Translations under genes and position numbers: made by a program
Part shown: in pieces, positions 46,990 to 58,000 of the stretch
Layout of the letters: every line of letters starts with the position of its first letter
How positions within the stretch are numbered: the first letter of the stretch is position 1
Notes under the pieces: model-generated
What the model was told of the DNA's origin: nothing
Database searches by the model: none
The model's input: the letters and a program-made list of their open reading frames with translations, nothing else
Origin: Kangiellaceae bacterium
Lineage (GTDB): Bacteria > Pseudomonadota > Gammaproteobacteria > Enterobacterales > Kangiellaceae
NCBI GenBank assembly: GCA_026196875.1
Contig: JAPHTP010000013.1
Coordinates: forward strand, 1-64,000
Length of the DNA stretch: 64,000 nucleotides
Direction: 5' to 3'

Positions 46990-47068
46990 AAAAATTTTCC
47001 TGTCTCCGCGGCAAATTCGCCGCTTTGTGACTATTCTTATGTATAAATCGCAATCAAAGGGTTTTCGT

Positions 47069-48955
47069 ATGAATAGTTTGTTGGATAATTTCACCATTAA
47101 ACAAAAGTTGTTGGCCATGTCACTTGTCGCCCTTTTGGGTGTAATTGCCATGGTCTTGATGAAAATAAGCTTTAATAGTCAGATCGCTTCGATGAAAAAC
47201 ACTCTTTCTACCACCTTAGAAATTAACAACAAAATGTTGGAATTAAGGCGTAATGAAAAAGACTTTCTTGCCCGAAACGACATCAAATATATGGAGAAAT
47301 TCGAACAAACTCATCAGCAGTTGTTAGCTCAAACACAAAGCCTAGGCCAGCTAATCGAAGAAATTGGCTTTCCCGATAAAAACTCTGCTTCTCAGCTCAA
47401 CCTTGTTTTTCGCGACTATCTAAAGAGCTTTAAAGTCATCGCAGCCATAAAGTTAGAGCTTGGATTGACCCCTAAGACAGGTTTATACGGCAGCCTTCGA
47501 GAAGCAGTTCATCAAGCTGAAGAAATAGTTAAAGCGCAAAATAATAGTAATCTACTTGCCGATATATTTTTGCTTAGACGTCGCGAAAAAGATTTCATGT
47601 TACGCCTCGACACTAAATATATTGATAGATTCAATAGCGACTTCGATAAGTTCGGGCAAACTTTAAATAGCTCTGCAATAGACTCTGCTACCAAAAGCAA
47701 TATTAGCTCTGCCATGGGAAATTACCAAACGAGCTTTTTAGAATTCACTGAAAAGGCTATCCAACTTGGCCTGGACTCAAAGTCAGGAGAGCTCGGTCAC
47801 TTAATACAGAACATTCATAAAAGTGAAGGACTACTTTCAGAAAAAACTGACAAGCTTAAGAGTTTTATCAAAGAACATTTGGAATGGGCTAATCAGTTAT
47901 ACATTATCTTAGCTTCGATGGTTATCGGGGTAATGATGTTTCTGATCTACTTGGCTTATCGAGGCATCAACGACCCTATTCAGTCACTAACTAAAACAAT
48001 GAATAAAGCAAGTGATGAGAACGACTTGAGTATACGATCGAATATGAACGGTAAGCATGAGATCGCGCAGCTTGCGAGCGTATTCGACCATATGATGGCA
48101 AATTTTGCCGAGGTATTGGAAAAGATCGATCAAGCATCCGAACAAGTATCTGCAGCTTCAAACGAGCTAATGCATATCAATCAGGCTTCTTCTACAAATA
48201 TTCGCGAACAACAACACTTGATAGAGCAAGTAGCAACCGCAATGAATGAAATGACAGTTTCGGTGCAAGAAGTTTCCAGGAATATAGTCGATACTTCTAA
48301 TAGCGCCGACGATGCTTATCAAGAAACCAGCAATAGCAAAAGTAAGGTCAACGATGCAGTTAGCTCAGTTGATACTTTGGTCAAGCAAATGCAACAAGCC
48401 AAAGAAGTCCTCGATCAACTAGATAAAGATAGCGACGATGTTAGTAAAGTTTTAGAAGTTATTCGTGGTGTTGCTGAGCAAACCAATCTACTCGCCCTTA
48501 ACGCAGCGATTGAAGCGGCTCGAGCAGGAGAACAAGGAAGAGGCTTCGCAGTTGTCGCAGACGAAGTTAGAACACTTGCCGGCAGAACGCAGCAGTCAAC
48601 AGAAGAAATTAATCATATCATCGAACGACTACAATCGAATTCGAAGCTAGCGGTTGATGTTATGGAACAGAGTAAATTGAAAGTTGATGAGACCGTTACC
48701 CAGGCGCAAACAGCTGGCAGCGCTTTAGATATTGTTACTGACAAAGTTGATCAGATCAATAACATGAGCAGCCAAATTGCCAGTGCAGCGGAGCAACAAA
48801 ATTCAGTTGCCGACGATATCAACCAGAAAATTGTGCATATCAATGATCGCGCAGTACAGAATACCTCAAACGCGGAACAAACGACTATTGCTTCTAATAA
48901 GCAGGCTGAATTAGCTGAGGAGTTAAAGGAGCTGGTTGGGCGGTTTAAGCACTAG
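47069..48955 (+). CDS. Methyl-accepting chemotaxis protein with HBM sensor
   Basis: About 628 residues. TM1 ([20 protein letters not shown]) is followed by a large periplasmic helical bimodular (HBM) domain whose two modules each carry the family sequence [20 protein letters not shown] and [22 protein letters not shown]2 is [20 protein letters not shown] (~residue 285), then HAMP, then the signalling domain with the tip region [23 protein letters not shown] receptors sense small organic ligands. ATG 47069 is preferred to the upstream 47027 because AAGGG precedes it. A hairpin follows the stop. Confidence 0.93.
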   Translation: MNSLLDNFTIKQKLLAMSLVALLGVIAMVLMKISFNSQIASMKNTLSTTLEINNKMLELRRNEKDFLARNDIKYMEKFEQTHQQLLAQTQSLGQLIEEIGFPDKNSASQLNLVFRDYLKSFKVIAAIKLELGLTPKTGLYGSLREAVHQAEEIVKAQNNSNLLADIFLLRRREKDFMLRLDTKYIDRFNSDFDKFGQTLNSSAIDSATKSNISSAMGNYQTSFLEFTEKAIQLGLDSKSGELGHLIQNIHKSEGLLSEKTDKLKSFIKEHLEWANQLYIILASMVIGVMMFLIYLAYRGINDPIQSLTKTMNKASDENDLSIRSNMNGKHEIAQLASVFDHMMANFAEVLEKIDQASEQVSAASNELMHINQASSTNIREQQHLIEQVATAMNEMTVSVQEVSRNIVDTSNSADDAYQETSNSKSKVNDAVSSVDTLVKQMQQAKEVLDQLDKDSDDVSKVLEVIRGVAEQTNLLALNAAIEAARAGEQGRGFAVVADEVRTLAGRTQQSTEEINHIIERLQSNSKLAVDVMEQSKLKVDETVTQAQTAGSALDIVTDKVDQINNMSSQIASAAEQQNSVADDINQKIVHINDRAVQNTSNAEQTTIASNKQAELAEELKELVGRFKH

Positions 48956-48970
48956 TTTAGGAGGTAATTA

Positions 48971-49000
48971 AATGTTCCCCCAATGGGAATGGGGAACATT
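48971..49000. terminator. Hairpin after chemoreceptor gene
   Basis: Perfect 10-bp stem aatgttcccc/ggggaacatt (48971-48980, 48991-49000) with a 10-nt loop, 15 bp after the stop. No T-run follows, so efficiency as an intrinsic terminator is uncertain. Confidence 0.55.
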
Positions 49001-49066
49001 GAACTGGTATTAGTTTGGTTGTGGACTTGGATACGCTAACCCAACTTATCAAGTTGACCTTTCGAT

Positions 49067-49405
49067 TTAATCGCTAACCGTCAAATACTTAAATCCGCGA
49101 ATGGTATTGAAAGTTTGCCCGTCGTGGTTCGCACAACCATCAGAGAATCCTGATACCTTTTTCCCTGCAGCATACGCAGCTAAAAGCAACGAATAAGCTT
49201 TGTCATAATTGGGATCGGAAGAAAGCAGCACGATAGCTCCAGACTGGGTGCAATCGTTTGGGTTCCCCCAGTTGTCCGCATACATAAAAAAGCCACCAGT
49301 ATGAAATGCTACACTTTTGATTTTATTACTTGGTAATACTCCTCCAGCGGATGCGCTAAAGCAAAATAGTGAAGTTAATAATGCTATCGTTAGTTTTAGT
49401 TTCAT
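49067..49405 (-). CDS. Small secreted paralogue A (putative OB-fold, SubB-like)
   Basis: 112 residues with a clear signal peptide (MKLKLTIALLTSLFCFSASA). The mature ~90 residues contain FHTGGFFMYADNWGNPNDC, then a strand (IVLLSSDP) and the shared helix NYDKAYSLLLAAYAAGKKVS, then DGCANHDGQTFNTIRGFKYL. Two or more cysteines could form disulfides. The same pattern is found in 60514-60870, 60942-61277 and 61412-61747. A resemblance in layout to SubB (subtilase cytotoxin B subunit) suggests an OB-fold, but this is by eye only. Function unknown. Confidence 0.75.
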   Translation of the reverse strand: MKLKLTIALLTSLFCFSASAGGVLPSNKIKSVAFHTGGFFMYADNWGNPNDCTQSGAIVLLSSDPNYDKAYSLLLAAYAAGKKVSGFSDGCANHDGQTFNTIRGFKYLTVSD

Positions 49406-49495
49406 TGTAGTAGTTCTCCTAGAATAGTTTCAGATTTGTAATAAAGTATTTGAATCAGTTAAGTTTCTAACCGAAATATCGGTTTTAAATTTAAT

Positions 49496-49550
49496 TGTTT
49501 GGTTACACGAAACTAACCTTAAAGCATCGTTTAACCCGACTTACCGCGCT
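49496..49550. repeat. Degenerate copy of REP-like repeat (R1)
   Basis: Shares ggttacacgaa.ctaacc and taacccgacttaccgcg with the better-kept copies at 49993 and 51233. Confidence 0.5.
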
Positions 49551-49615
49551 CCTTTTACATTGGCCCGTCGATATTGCATATTTTAAATTCCATTTTGTTT
49601 ATTCCTTTCATTCAG

Positions 49616-49755
49616 TAGGTTGGGTGGAGGAACAATACCCAACAAATGATGTTGAGAGTTTCATCCCCAAAGTTCCGAGTTGTATTTGAGTTAGGTTGTT
49701 GGGTATCGCATAGCTCCACCCAACCTACAACATCGTTAACCCGACTTACCGTGTT
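49616..49755. repeat. REP-like repeat with inverted ends (R2)
   Basis: The 14-bp arms taggttgggtggag (49616-49629) and ctccacccaaccta (49714-49727) are perfect inverted repeats. The right part ends in the common tail taacccgacttaccgtgtt. The middle shares about 33 bp (gttgagagtttcatcc and aaagttccgagtt) with 51204-51238. Confidence 0.7.
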
Positions 49756-49827
49756 GCTCGGTGAAGGTTCAATTCCTGCAAACACATTTGCTGAGAAAAA
49801 TAAAAGAACGAATAAAATCTTCTTCAT
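49756..49827 (-). pseudogene. N-terminal remnant of a small secreted paralogue
   Basis: From ATG 49827 the frame gives a good signal peptide (MKKILFVLLFFSANVFAG) and a few more residues. It then runs directly into repeat R2, whose sequence is translated as junk. It looks like a family copy cut off by repeat insertion just after the signal peptide. Confidence 0.65.
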
Positions 49828-49861
49828 ATGAATACCTATCTTAATTTGAAAGTTCGTTAGC

Positions 49862-49951
49862 TTAATCACGTACATCAGAAACTGAAAGAGTACCACTAAC
49901 TTCTATGCCGGATTGACCTTGACGCGGATCGTTGTTAAATATCACTTGCAT
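49862..49951 (-). pseudogene. C-terminal remnant of a small secreted paralogue
   Basis: A 29-codon fragment ending at the stop at 49862-49864 reads MQVIFNNDPRQGQSGIEVSG followed by TLSVSDVRD. Compare QVIFNTVTPSGVVNVMN at the end of the 60942 gene and YLTVSD at the end of the 49067 gene. An in-frame stop lies two codons upstream and repeat-like sequence precedes it, so this is the tail of a lost copy. Confidence 0.65.
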
Positions 49952-49992
49952 CAATTAGCTTGGTTCGACGCGCACTACCGCACTCTAGAACG

Positions 49993-50071
49993 CGAGTTAA
50001 ATTGAAGTAAAGTTGTTGGGTTACACGAAGCTAACCCAACCTACATCATTTTTAACCCGACTTACCGCGTT
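49993..50071. repeat. 79-bp dispersed repeat (R3)
   Basis: Identical to 51233-51311 except for one base (ttacAcg versus ttacGcg). It contains the complementary halves gttgggtta and taacccaac, so it can form a hairpin. Confidence 0.85.
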
Positions 50072-50109
50072 CAAATCGTTAACTCGACTAACCGTGTTAT
50101 TTTCCGTGC

Positions 50110-50472
50110 TCAATCTAGCAATTGTTGCAAGTTATGAACACCAGTGCTTTCTATGAAGTATTCTTTCTTCAATTTGATTTTTAAATACTTTACTAGATGA
50201 CATAGAAACTCTCTCGACTCAGTAGAGTCAGGAAATTTATTTGTATAAATATCTAGGCAAAATTCGTATTTTTCGAAATCAATATTCTGTTCGTTTTCCA
50301 ATCCATGCTCTTCAATTAGTTCAAAGAAAAAGCCCATGGAATTTGCAGAATAAATTCTCTTGTTCTCACTAGGTGCCATTACAAAATTCAGTTCCAAGAG
50401 AAACTCTAGCTTTTTTCTCAATTCTTCAAAAGAGCACTCTTTTCTTATAAACAGACTTGTTACTTCAGACAT
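50110..50472 (-). CDS. Probable immunity protein for the CdiA-type tRNase domain
   Basis: 120 residues, acidic, no signal peptide, no recognised family. Its ATG overlaps the stop of the CdiA-like toxin fragment by one base (TAATG), exactly the arrangement of toxin and immunity genes. The size and acidic character suit a cytoplasmic inhibitor. Text such as FFFELIEEHGLENEQNIDFE and SREFLCHLVKYLKIKLKKEY shows mixed helix and strand. Function is inferred from position only. Confidence 0.7.
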   Translation of the reverse strand: MSEVTSLFIRKECSFEELRKKLEFLLELNFVMAPSENKRIYSANSMGFFFELIEEHGLENEQNIDFEKYEFCLDIYTNKFPDSTESREFLCHLVKYLKIKLKKEYFIESTGVHNLQQLLD

Positions 50473-50855
50473 TAATTTACTCCTCTACCAACAAAATATC
50501 CATCACCTATAACTGAAACGTAGTCTACTTTGCCGTTCGCCCCCCCTAACCCTCTACCTATTCCTCGTAGAGCATCAGCTTCTAACAATCCAGTTCCACG
50601 TGCGTCTATCACTATTTGCCTAGCTTGGCCAGTTCCTTTTTTGGACTTGTTTATTATGTTTTTTATTGTACTGTGAGTTGCGCCGTTAGAAGCTGTTTTA
50701 AATTCAGTAACTAATCCGTCAACAATCGCATCTCCTTGACGCCCCATACCTTTAACATGTTCTAACGGGTTCTTTATTACATTTCTACCCAAGCCACTTA
50801 AGTAATCTACAATAGCTAGCTCTTCTTTACTAAAGCAAGAATTATGGACCCAAAT
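50472..50855 (-). pseudogene. Beheaded CdiA C-terminal tRNase toxin domain
   Basis: The frame is open from 50855 (stop at 50856-50858) to 50472. It matches the CdiA-CT tRNA-nuclease domain: SKEELAIVDYLSGLGRNVIK, NPLEHVKGMGRQGDAIVDG, EFKTASNGATHSTIKNIIN, ARQIVIDARGTGLLEADALR, and a closing DYVSVIGDGYFVGR. There is no start codon with a ribosome site; the first possible (TTG, 50792) would cut the domain. Upstream is repeat DNA. It is the detached C-terminal toxin end of a larger polymorphic-toxin gene, with its immunity gene still in place. Confidence 0.8.
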
Positions 50856-51096
50856 TTAAATCGTTAGCTTGGTCCGACCCGCATTCCTTACTGTGTAATG
50901 TGCCAGACTTGACCTGGCACATAGTGTCGATTGGCTCTTGCCATGGTGTTATTCCTTTAACATTGCTTCCATTTCAACAGGCTCAATCCTTAAACCCACC
51001 ATTTTGCCCCCAAAATGGGCCTTCTAAGCCGATTTCAAGGGCGTTTTTACTTGCTAAATCAAAAGGTTAGGTTGGTCCGCCCCGCACTTTGTTTTT

Positions 51097-51161
51097 GTTG
51101 TCGGATTACACTAAACGAAGCTAACCCAACCTACAACAGCGTTAACCCGACTTACCGTGTT
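51097..51161. repeat. REP-like repeat (R4)
   Basis: Carries the shared blocks cgaagctaacccaacctac and gttaacccgacttaccg found in R2, R3 and R5, in a diverged copy. Confidence 0.6.
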
Positions 51162-51232
51162 GATTAATCGACTCTGACCCAATTATTCACGAAACCCAAT
51201 AAACAATGTTGAGAGTTTCATCCAGAAAGTTC

Positions 51233-51311
51233 CGAGTTAAATTGAAGTAAAGTTGTTGGGTTACGCGAAGCTAACCCAACCTACATCATTTTTAACCCGA
51301 CTTACCGCGTT
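51233..51311. repeat. 79-bp dispersed repeat (R5)
   Basis: Differs from 49993-50071 by a single base. Preceded by about 33 bp also found inside R2. Confidence 0.85.
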
Positions 51312-51391
51312 AAATGAACAAGCCACTTATCAAATCAATCTGCCCACCCTCACTCGTTTTTATGATAATCGACTCTGACCCCAATTATTAT

Positions 51392-51589
51392 TCAAAGAAT
51401 AAACTCCCTAAATCTAAACTCACAACTGACAGATCCTTTCGAGCCAACTTTAAAGAAATGCTTTGGATCCAGTTCGTTAACTCTGTCAACAATTATTCCT
51501 AGATAGCCAACATCACGAAGTATTTTTTGATCTTTTACAGCCTGAACTACTAACAAGTGTGATGAAAGATGCCCATCAAAGAGTTCCTA
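51392..51589 (-). pseudogene. Orphan coding remnant, ~65 codons
   Basis: An open frame without a convincing start reads, in part, HLLVVQAVKDQKILRDVGYL and GIIVDRVNELDPKHFFKVGS, ending at a stop at 51392-51394. The composition looks protein-like. It begins inside the end of the SUKH-3 gene in another frame. It could be the tail of a lost immunity or toxin gene, or a short gene starting at TTG. Not recognised. Confidence 0.4.
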
Positions 51590-52079
51590 AAATAATGTCA
51601 TTTAAAAACTCTTCAAGTGATGAAGCAACTTTTTTACTTTCATCCCAGTGAGACCAATAAATAGCTCCCGCAGAATCTACATATATATCCATACCAAGTT
51701 CTTCTTCTAAAAAACCGATTCTATCCAATACCACTCCAGCTGATTCACTTACCATTCGAGTTAATTCAAAGTCTTCCGTTTCTTTATAGTCTGGATCTGA
51801 CATCCACTTTTCATCATCAAAGCTCTCATAACCAGAATAATTAGCTCTCATGTTTTTTGATTTAAGTGACTCGTCTAAATCAAAATAGAGCGATTCTTCA
51901 CCAGAATAGCCTCTAAAGTTCAATTTCAAATATGCCATGTTTTTTGCAATTTTGAGAAACTCCTCTGAACTTGATTTCCTCTCATCTATAGTCAATTGAG
52001 AAGTCATATCTCTATCAACAGTCCAACCCGAATCAGATAATATGCTTAAGGCTGTATTAGATAACAAAGTTGAGTTCAT
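51576..52079 (-). CDS. SUKH-3-like immunity protein
   Basis: 167 residues, acidic, cytoplasmic. The N-terminal pattern ALSILSDSGWTVDRDMTSQL is that of SUKH-3 family immunity proteins (a GW followed by a charged stretch). The C-terminal half contains GVVLDRIGFLEEELGMDIYV and DSAGAIYWSHWDESKKVASS, also typical. It starts 3 bp after the stop of the giant RHS gene, with GGGAGAAATAAAAA as ribosome site inside the end of that gene. It should neutralise the YwqJ-like deaminase end of the RHS protein. Confidence 0.82.
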   Translation of the reverse strand: MNSTLLSNTALSILSDSGWTVDRDMTSQLTIDERKSSSEEFLKIAKNMAYLKLNFRGYSGEESLYFDLDESLKSKNMRANYSGYESFDDEKWMSDPDYKETEDFELTRMVSESAGVVLDRIGFLEEELGMDIYVDSAGAIYWSHWDESKKVASSLEEFLNDIILGTL

Positions 52080-52082
52080 TTT

Positions 52083-55000
52083 TTATTTCTCCCGATTTAC
52101 GTCTATAATGCCTAACTTGTCTTGTGTAGGAGCGCAAGATTTGCAAGCTTCTTTAGGTTCTTTAACAGCATTATTTTTGGTGTTTCTAACGTCCATCTTA
52201 GTTCCTGAAAGATATTTCTTTGCTTGCTCTACTGTAGTAATTTCTTTCCCTGTTGCTTTTTCAACGTCTCCCAAGATTTGTGTGCACATAGAAGCTTCTG
52301 CGCACCTCCCATGACCAGCCCCCCTCATACCTTTTTGATCAGGAATCTCGGCATAAACTTCTCTAACAACTGGATGAGCTTCTTCCGGCTTAATGTCTTT
52401 ACTTGCTCCCTGATAGTACTTTTTCCCAGTAATCCTAGCTGTTTCGTCTGGAACTTCTGCAGCCCCTGCAGCCCCTCCTTTATTACCATACCCTTTTCCG
52501 CTAGCCCTAGCATTATCTACAGCTTCTTCAGCCTTAGCACCAAGAGTACTAGACTCCCCAGTATTTTTCATTGGTTGCTGACCATTATTGGTCTCAACAC
52601 TGGTCAATTTATCTTTGAGTTTTTTAAGTCCTGTACCAGCAGCATCGGCAAGGTTTTCTACGATCTTAAGCCTCTTCATCAAGAAAGCTTCACCGGCAGC
52701 AGCTGTTGCAGTAATAGCAGCATCTGTTGCCGTTAATTCATCTAACTGATATTTTGCTACTGTCTCTCCGACCACTTCGGCGGTTTCTACAGCTCCCCAA
52801 GCAGCCAGAGCATATCCACCTCCTTTAACAATATAAGGAATTAAAACCGCCAGGTACCCACTAGGGTCAGTCCCAGCCAGCGGATTATTCATAATATAAG
52901 AATAAGGATTCATCGACTGACTATTCCCCGGCTCCTGAATAAACGGGTCAACAGACAAAAATCTCCCAAGGTTATAATCATAAACCCGCCCATTCATGTG
53001 AATAAGCTGAGCATCATCCAAATGTTCATGGTCAGTAAACCCTCGACGCGTCTCTAATTTCAAATCATCCAAAGTTGAAATAAATCCGTCAGCATAGGCA
53101 ACGTCTCTTAACGTTGGAGGATCAACATCTTCCATTGTTCCTTTACGCGGCTTACCAAATGGATCAAAACTCTTGTTGTCAACTACATCGCCATTTTCAT
53201 CAGTTATTGTCACCACTGAACCTAGTCGATCACGATGGACAAAACTCATTTTGTGCGCAGTTTGTCCACCACTCGATGTTTCAGTAATTATTGCGTCGCC
53301 GAGGTATAGCTTCTTCTGAGTTTCTCCGTTGTAACTAATCACTTCAAAAACTTTATCAATGTATAAAGTTACTTCGTCCCCGTTAGCCCGGCCTTCTTTA
53401 ACTTGCTTGTAACGCATTTGATCTGCGCCATAGTAAAAACGGCTTGTTATACCATTTCGACTAATACTCACTGGTTTGTTAAAAGCGTTATAACTGATAA
53501 GCTTGCCATCACCATTTTTCAAATTACCATTATTGTCATAGCCAAATGTTTTAGTTCCTTCACCAATCTTGTTTATTGAATAAATAGCATTTGGTCCTGC
53601 ATTTCCCGATGATTTATTGGCATCACCGTAAAGGTAGTTATTTGCATAATCGTCCTTAAACTTGATATTGCCAACTTTGTCGTAATCGTAGTTAATATCA
53701 TTGAGTGGTACGCCATCTACAGTCCTGGCTGATTTAGTTAACCGGTGTAACTTGTCGTAAGTGTAAGTCTCAATCGAAGAAACTAGCGAAGAACGCATAC
53801 TCTCAGTGGTTTGAGTTTTTAAGTTACCAAAACTGTCATAAATGTATTCAATACGATGTCTTTGAGATGCACCATTGGTGGTTTGAGCGTAAACAAGTTT
53901 CATTTGCCCGGTTTCATCCCAATACTCAAAACCTTCGTTTAGGATGCCGTTCGCTTTATTCGCTGTAAGAACCAGCCCCCTTGCATCCATTGAAGTAACT
54001 TCGTGGTAAACATAGTTCGTTAATGGGTTTTGTGTTTTAGTAGCATACCCGCGAGAATTATAAATTGTCTCCGAAAGAAGTTTGTTTGGATAAAGTACGC
54101 CTTTAACTCGGCCATAGTTTCCGTCATAAACCGTCGAAGTTTTGAATTCAGTCCCGTCAATGTTGGTAGTTACATCAGATGATCGACACCAGGCGTCATA
54201 ACTATATGTTTTTGAGAATGACTCGCTTCCACTTAGGTCAAGTCTAGCTTCAGAATCTAATGCGCCTTCACATTGAGCATCATAACTAAATGAAGCTTCC
54301 GCCATATCTTGATTTGTATCAGTAGGCAGTAGATTTAAATAACGGTAAGTCAGCCTTCCTAAATCATCATAAACGAAATAGTAAGTGTTGCCGTTGGCAT
54401 CAGTTTCACTAAGAAGTTCTCCAAACTCGGTATAAGTAAAATTCTTTGTTCCCATATTTGGATCATCGACATAGTCTTTTTGTCCCATTGCATTATACTT
54501 AGCGCGAATAGCATTTCCATTTGCATCCTGCAATACAATCGGATTACTCATAGCGTCGTAAGCATACTGGGTCACTATGTCTTGAGTACCGTCGTTTTGA
54601 GTTGTCTTTATTAGCTTGCCATCTGAGCCATATGTACGGCTCATAGTCAACGTTTTTTCTAAACCTGTCACTTCAATGTTAGTAGTGTTATCAACGTAGC
54701 TATATGCAACGACCATTGACTGATCATAAGGCTGACTTACTGTTTTTGAAGTTAATCTGCCAAGTAAATCGTAAGCCTCAAAACTAACTCCTTTTGTTTC
54801 ATCTGTAGCAGAACTCGGAACAGACTCGAATGTTTTTTGCCCTAATCGGTTGTAGACAACTTTATTGTATGAAGCAGTCCCGTCGAACTTTTCCAATTTG
54901 CTATAAATAACTCGGTTAAATTTATCCTTATAAGCCACGGTCGTCGGTGCGCCAACTTGATAAGAAGTTGTCTTGTAGCGAATGTTACTGTCATTAATTC

Positions 55001-58000
55001 CATCACAACCATTATTACAATCTGCAAATCTTATATAAGTCGGTTGTCCGGTATCAGTTGGTGGTGTGATTTCTTCGGCTCTACCAAATACATCATAGTC
55101 AGTCCACGAAGTTAATCCATTCTGAGTGACAGACAGAGCTTGACCATGACTCGGGTCGGTAGTGGTTTTAACATTATGGTCTTCGGCATTAGTCACTTCA
55201 TAAACAAAATATCCATCAGCTGCAACAGAGCTACCATCATCTGAGTATGTTGTTGAGACCTTTCTAGCGTCGTTTAAATTACCTGACTCATAAGTTGATA
55301 CTTCGGTAGGCAAACCATAGACGTTGTAGTCAGTATCTACCACAACCTTCTTACCACTATCGTTGGCAGGCAGTAGTGGTTCAGTAGTAACTAAATCAGG
55401 AAGGCGTTCATCAGTCCAAGTGTAACTTGTTTTGACCTTTTTAATCGGATCGAGAGAGGTTTCATGCACCGCAGATCCAGTGACAGTTTCATACTGAACA
55501 GTATTATAATCGAGTTTATTTCTCCAACTTGTATCGGTTGTATCAAAGTCAAATTCTTTGGTTACTTTAACCGTACTAAAGCCATTGTTAATTTGACTGA
55601 CGACCTTGCTGATATTACCGTAAATATCTAAGTCCGCATACGCAATAGACGTTTCGGAGCGAGAAAGCTCTTTCGTTCCACCTGCAAGAGGATAGGTAAT
55701 ACTGGTATCGTCTTTTGCTACAATCCAATAGAGACTATCTGAAGCGGTCGTTTTTTCGTGATAAGTTACTGTGCGACTACTTAACTTATCTCCATCGCAG
55801 TATTCGTCGTCATTACTTGCTTTACAAGTTCTGATCGCTTCTACTTTTCCTGCTTTTGGAAATTTTTGATGGAAATCAGTTACTGAGCGCGTGTACTCTA
55901 AATCACCATTACTATCTACTTTTGTAGGACTATCAACAATTATGGTTCTAAATCCTTGAAAACCTCGCCCTTGATTGTTAAACACCGCACCGCGGTATTT
56001 ATATTGCGTTGCATTCATTCCATTTGATAAGCCATTACTGGTTCGATGTTCGGCAACAACCATCATGCTTGAACCAAAATGGAAGTGTTCTTGATCACCT
56101 GACTGCACATCACCGCTAACATAAGCATGGTCTGGATCGTAAAAGGCTCCATTGGTGGTATCAAATTCATCGCTACCTAGTGGTCGATATGTCCATTCAT
56201 CTTTTACCCCTAACCCTTGAGTTACGCTCTTAAGCACATCTATTGTTTCATAACCATCGTTGCTCGAAGATGCTCCAACATTTCGATTAATATAAAGCCT
56301 GTTTGGTACTAGGGATGAATTTACTACTTGCCCACCGTGTTCTTGAGCATCAGAATTCCAAGCACATCCTTCAATTTGACATTCGAAAGTCGTGACAACA
56401 TCCGTCAACCCGTTACCGGTTGCATCAATCGCGATACGTTCGACAGATGCTGCAACAATATCTGTCGCTTCTACTCGGGTCGTGATGGTTCCGTCCAATG
56501 CCTCGTCAAAATAAATAGCTTTGAAGTTACGCGCAGAAACATCTTTACGATTGCCATCGATAGGAGAACGTCTGTTACTTGATTGCATGAAATACGTGTT
56601 ACCCCATAGCTCATCGTCACACATATACTCTTCAACTCTATCAATTGAACCAGGTGGGAAGTGAAATACTAGAGAACAAGCTGAAGCGACTACGTCATTT
56701 GCAAATAATAACTCTTGTTTTCCATCGCCGTTATAATCCATAGACATTGTTTTTTCTATTACAGGGAAAACATATGGCTCTGCTTCTGCACCAGGGTCAT
56801 TACTAGAATGATAATAGAACTGGACTCGAGTCGGAATATTCACACCCAAATTTATCCAGTCTCCAGTAAAGGCTCCCCCCGTATTTAGTTTTGCTTCCAA
56901 CCAGTACTGTGAATTTCCAGAGTTCATACTCAACCAATCAGCAAGCCCATCACCATTGATATCATGGAAGAAATGTGCATCACCCAAGTTCAAACTAGTT
57001 TGAGGAACTAAGTGATCAGTGAATTGATATTCATCGAACTGTAGTTCTCCTGATGTCGAATTTTTAAATAGTATTAATCGATCAGGATATGGCATACCTG
57101 GCTGGTTATCATCTGGACGCGGTAACAGGCTAACCAGTAGATCTTGAATTCCATTTCCATCCATATCACCGATAGCTTGAATTTGCTCAGCATATTCAAA
57201 TAATACGGAAGGATTATTCTCACTCAGTTGGAAAAGAAATATTCGAGAAGCCGTAGTATAGGGCTGAGTATTGTTTTTAGTATGTGGATAAACATATACT
57301 TTGGGTTGAGCCCACTGAGAATCAGCTAGTTGAACAATAATATCCGGCCAACCATCACCGGTATAATCACTGATATTGATTAGACTATCTTGATAGAATT
57401 CAAGAGAAAACGGAGTATTTACCCAGGAGCTGCCTCCATTTAACTTGATATTCAAAGCACCATTAGTTGAATTTTCCAGTTTAAAGAAGTCAGTTTTACC
57501 ATCCTGGTTGAAATCCACTGTTAAACAACGTTTGCCAAACTTCAAATTAGCACGGCTATAGCAACCGTCAGTAGTGCTATTATGAGTAGCGGTAACCTGC
57601 CCTTCGGCATTAACCATAAACCCACCGACATCTGCAATAAAATCGTTATTCGTATCTAATCCCGGCCAATCCCTGACACCATCACCATCAATATCAGCCT
57701 TTGGAACTACCCAATCAATCTTACTTGCAACATTTGCCGCAACAGTGGTTCCATTGTTATCAAACTCGACAGGCTCTAATACATATTTTGGCGCAGCTTC
57801 CTGCCATTCAAATGAAGTCTTCGGCAGACACGTCCATCCATCTCTATTGCCGCACTCTTCAATACTTCTTAGTAATGTTCGTCCTGAAGATAAGCTGTTA
57901 GTACCGTATTCCAGATTATATTTGCGAATTTCTGTTTTATCATATTTTGTCTTAATGGCCGAAAGCCGCTGAGTTAAACGCGTCTTTCCACCAGCAAGAT

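Larger units (their letters stand above)
50856..51391. other. Repeat-rich region without genes
   Basis: Contains an 8-bp hairpin tgtgccag/ctggcaca (50899-50906, 50914-50921), repeat R4, repeat R5, and two copies of taatcgactctgaccc (51165-51180, 51365-51380), the second followed by ccaatta. No intact gene. Confidence 0.6.

Noticed and set aside
49488-51312. CRISPR array
   Set aside because: The repeats are long, unevenly spaced, diverged and lack uniform spacers; no cas gene is present.
52224-52736. 170-codon open frame antisense to the RHS C-terminus
   Set aside because: It is a shadow of the RHS frame; rich in Ser, Phe and Cys as expected for an antisense reading, and it lacks a ribosome site.
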